From positions 1 to 44,997 of the forward strand of contig NZ_SSXA01000027.1 in assembly GCF_021698975.1 (NCBI RefSeq): a stretch of 44,997 bases of DNA, in the 5' to 3' direction. Positions 44,767 through 44,997 of the stretch are shown one piece after another (the stretch's first letter is position 1; every line of letters begins with the position of its first letter). Source of the DNA: Blastococcus sp. KM273128. GTDB lineage: Bacteria > Actinomycetota > Actinomycetes > Mycobacteriales > Geodermatophilaceae. Under the pieces are notes generated by a model. The model was given only the letters and a program-made list of their open reading frames with translations, searched no databases and was not told the DNA's origin. A program made the position numbers and the translations under genes.

Positions 44767-44959
44767 CCGACATACGTGCAGGTAAACGGCCTGGTGTGTG
44801 ATCGTCGATCTTGACGGTATGGCTCCGTGCCCACACGGTGCCCACACTACGTACCGTGACGTCTGGTGACAGAGGCCTGGTGGGCGCGTCCACGCGTTCG
44901 GGACTGCTGCACGGATAGGTGACATCTGATCTGTGGTGCCGAGAGGTGCCGCTGGAAGG

Positions 44960-44997
44960 ATGTTCACCGTGCCCAAGCCCTACCCCAAGGAGTTCCG
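44960..44997 (+). CDS. Start of an IS3-type transposase (3' end outside window)
   Basis: An ATG at 44960 opens a frame that includes GTG at 44969 and the residues PKPYPKEFR up to the window edge. The sequence MPKPYPKEFRDDV is a common N-terminus of actinobacterial IS3-family OrfA transposases. GGAAGG lies immediately before the ATG, so the ATG may be a shadow and the GTG the usual start. Only the first dozen codons are visible, so this rests on one motif. Confidence 0.6.
   Translation, partial: MFTVPKPYPKEF

Noticed and set aside
44704..44976. Minus-strand 90-aa frame ending GWGSNPRPRDYESHALTG
   Set aside because: The last 20 residues are the translated antisense of the tRNA-Met gene; this is a well-known false protein motif.

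Overview
The window is about 45 kb of very GC-rich actinobacterial chromosome. The most likely source is the Geodermatophilaceae (Blastococcus, Geodermatophilus or Modestobacter type), judged from codon use, frequent GTG and TTG starts, 4-nt GTGA gene overlaps and gene order. Two blocks match gene order I remember from Mycobacterium tuberculosis around Rv2228c-Rv2247: RNase HI/phosphatase, zinc-ribbon protein and Nif3-like protein; then ahpE, a DUF3052 gene, aceE, a PucR-type regulator and the fabD-fabH-acpP-fabF-accD fatty acid operon. The genus is inference; no rRNA gene is present.

Layout. 1-3.6 kb: a C-terminal tail of an unknown protein, then a minus-strand operon (DoxX-like, MFS exporter, PIG-L deacetylase) divergent from a TauE/SafE permease. 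3.7-6 kb: a membrane GGDEF-EAL c-di-GMP enzyme. 6-11.2 kb: the RNase HI, zinc-ribbon and Nif3 genes, split by a decayed cstA operon (cstA lacks its 5' end and the next gene has an in-frame amber codon) and a lower-GC cassette encoding a small secreted cysteine-containing protein. 11.3-18.7 kb: a FUSC membrane protein and a lipid-ester module (wax ester synthase/DGAT, NAD-dependent epimerase, three alpha/beta hydrolases). 18.8-23.1 kb: tRNA-Val, ahpE, DUF3052, aceE. 23.1-27.6 kb: a GH1 beta-glucosidase with a divergent LacI regulator and a CebR-like operator, an M20 amidohydrolase and a pirin-like cupin. 27.6-34.3 kb: the regulator and fatty acid operon. 34.4-39.6 kb: DUF3145, a second diguanylate cyclase, an MDMPI-like protein, a TVP38 membrane protein, and an M23 peptidase whose leader looks like a c-di-AMP (ydaO-type) riboswitch.

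From 39.7 to 44.8 kb lies an accessory island flanked by a tRNA-Met 5' half, cut in the anticodon loop, and a complete tRNA-Met gene. It carries a LysR regulator divergent from an SCP2-like protein, an alpha/beta hydrolase and an aldehyde dehydrogenase, plus gene remnants including pieces of the F420 gene fbiC. No integrase was recognised. The window ends in the first codons of an IS transposase.

The most interesting unlisted signals are: (1) a dispersed 50-60 bp element found four times, always just after a stop codon and on the coding strand, whose best two copies differ by exactly complementary triplets in opposite arms, which suggests a conserved RNA stem; (2) a FabD with a degenerate biotinyl/lipoyl-like C-terminal domain; (3) the tRNA-flanked LysR/SCP2/hydrolase/ALDH island; (4) the coordinated decay of the cstA operon next to the small secreted protein cassette.
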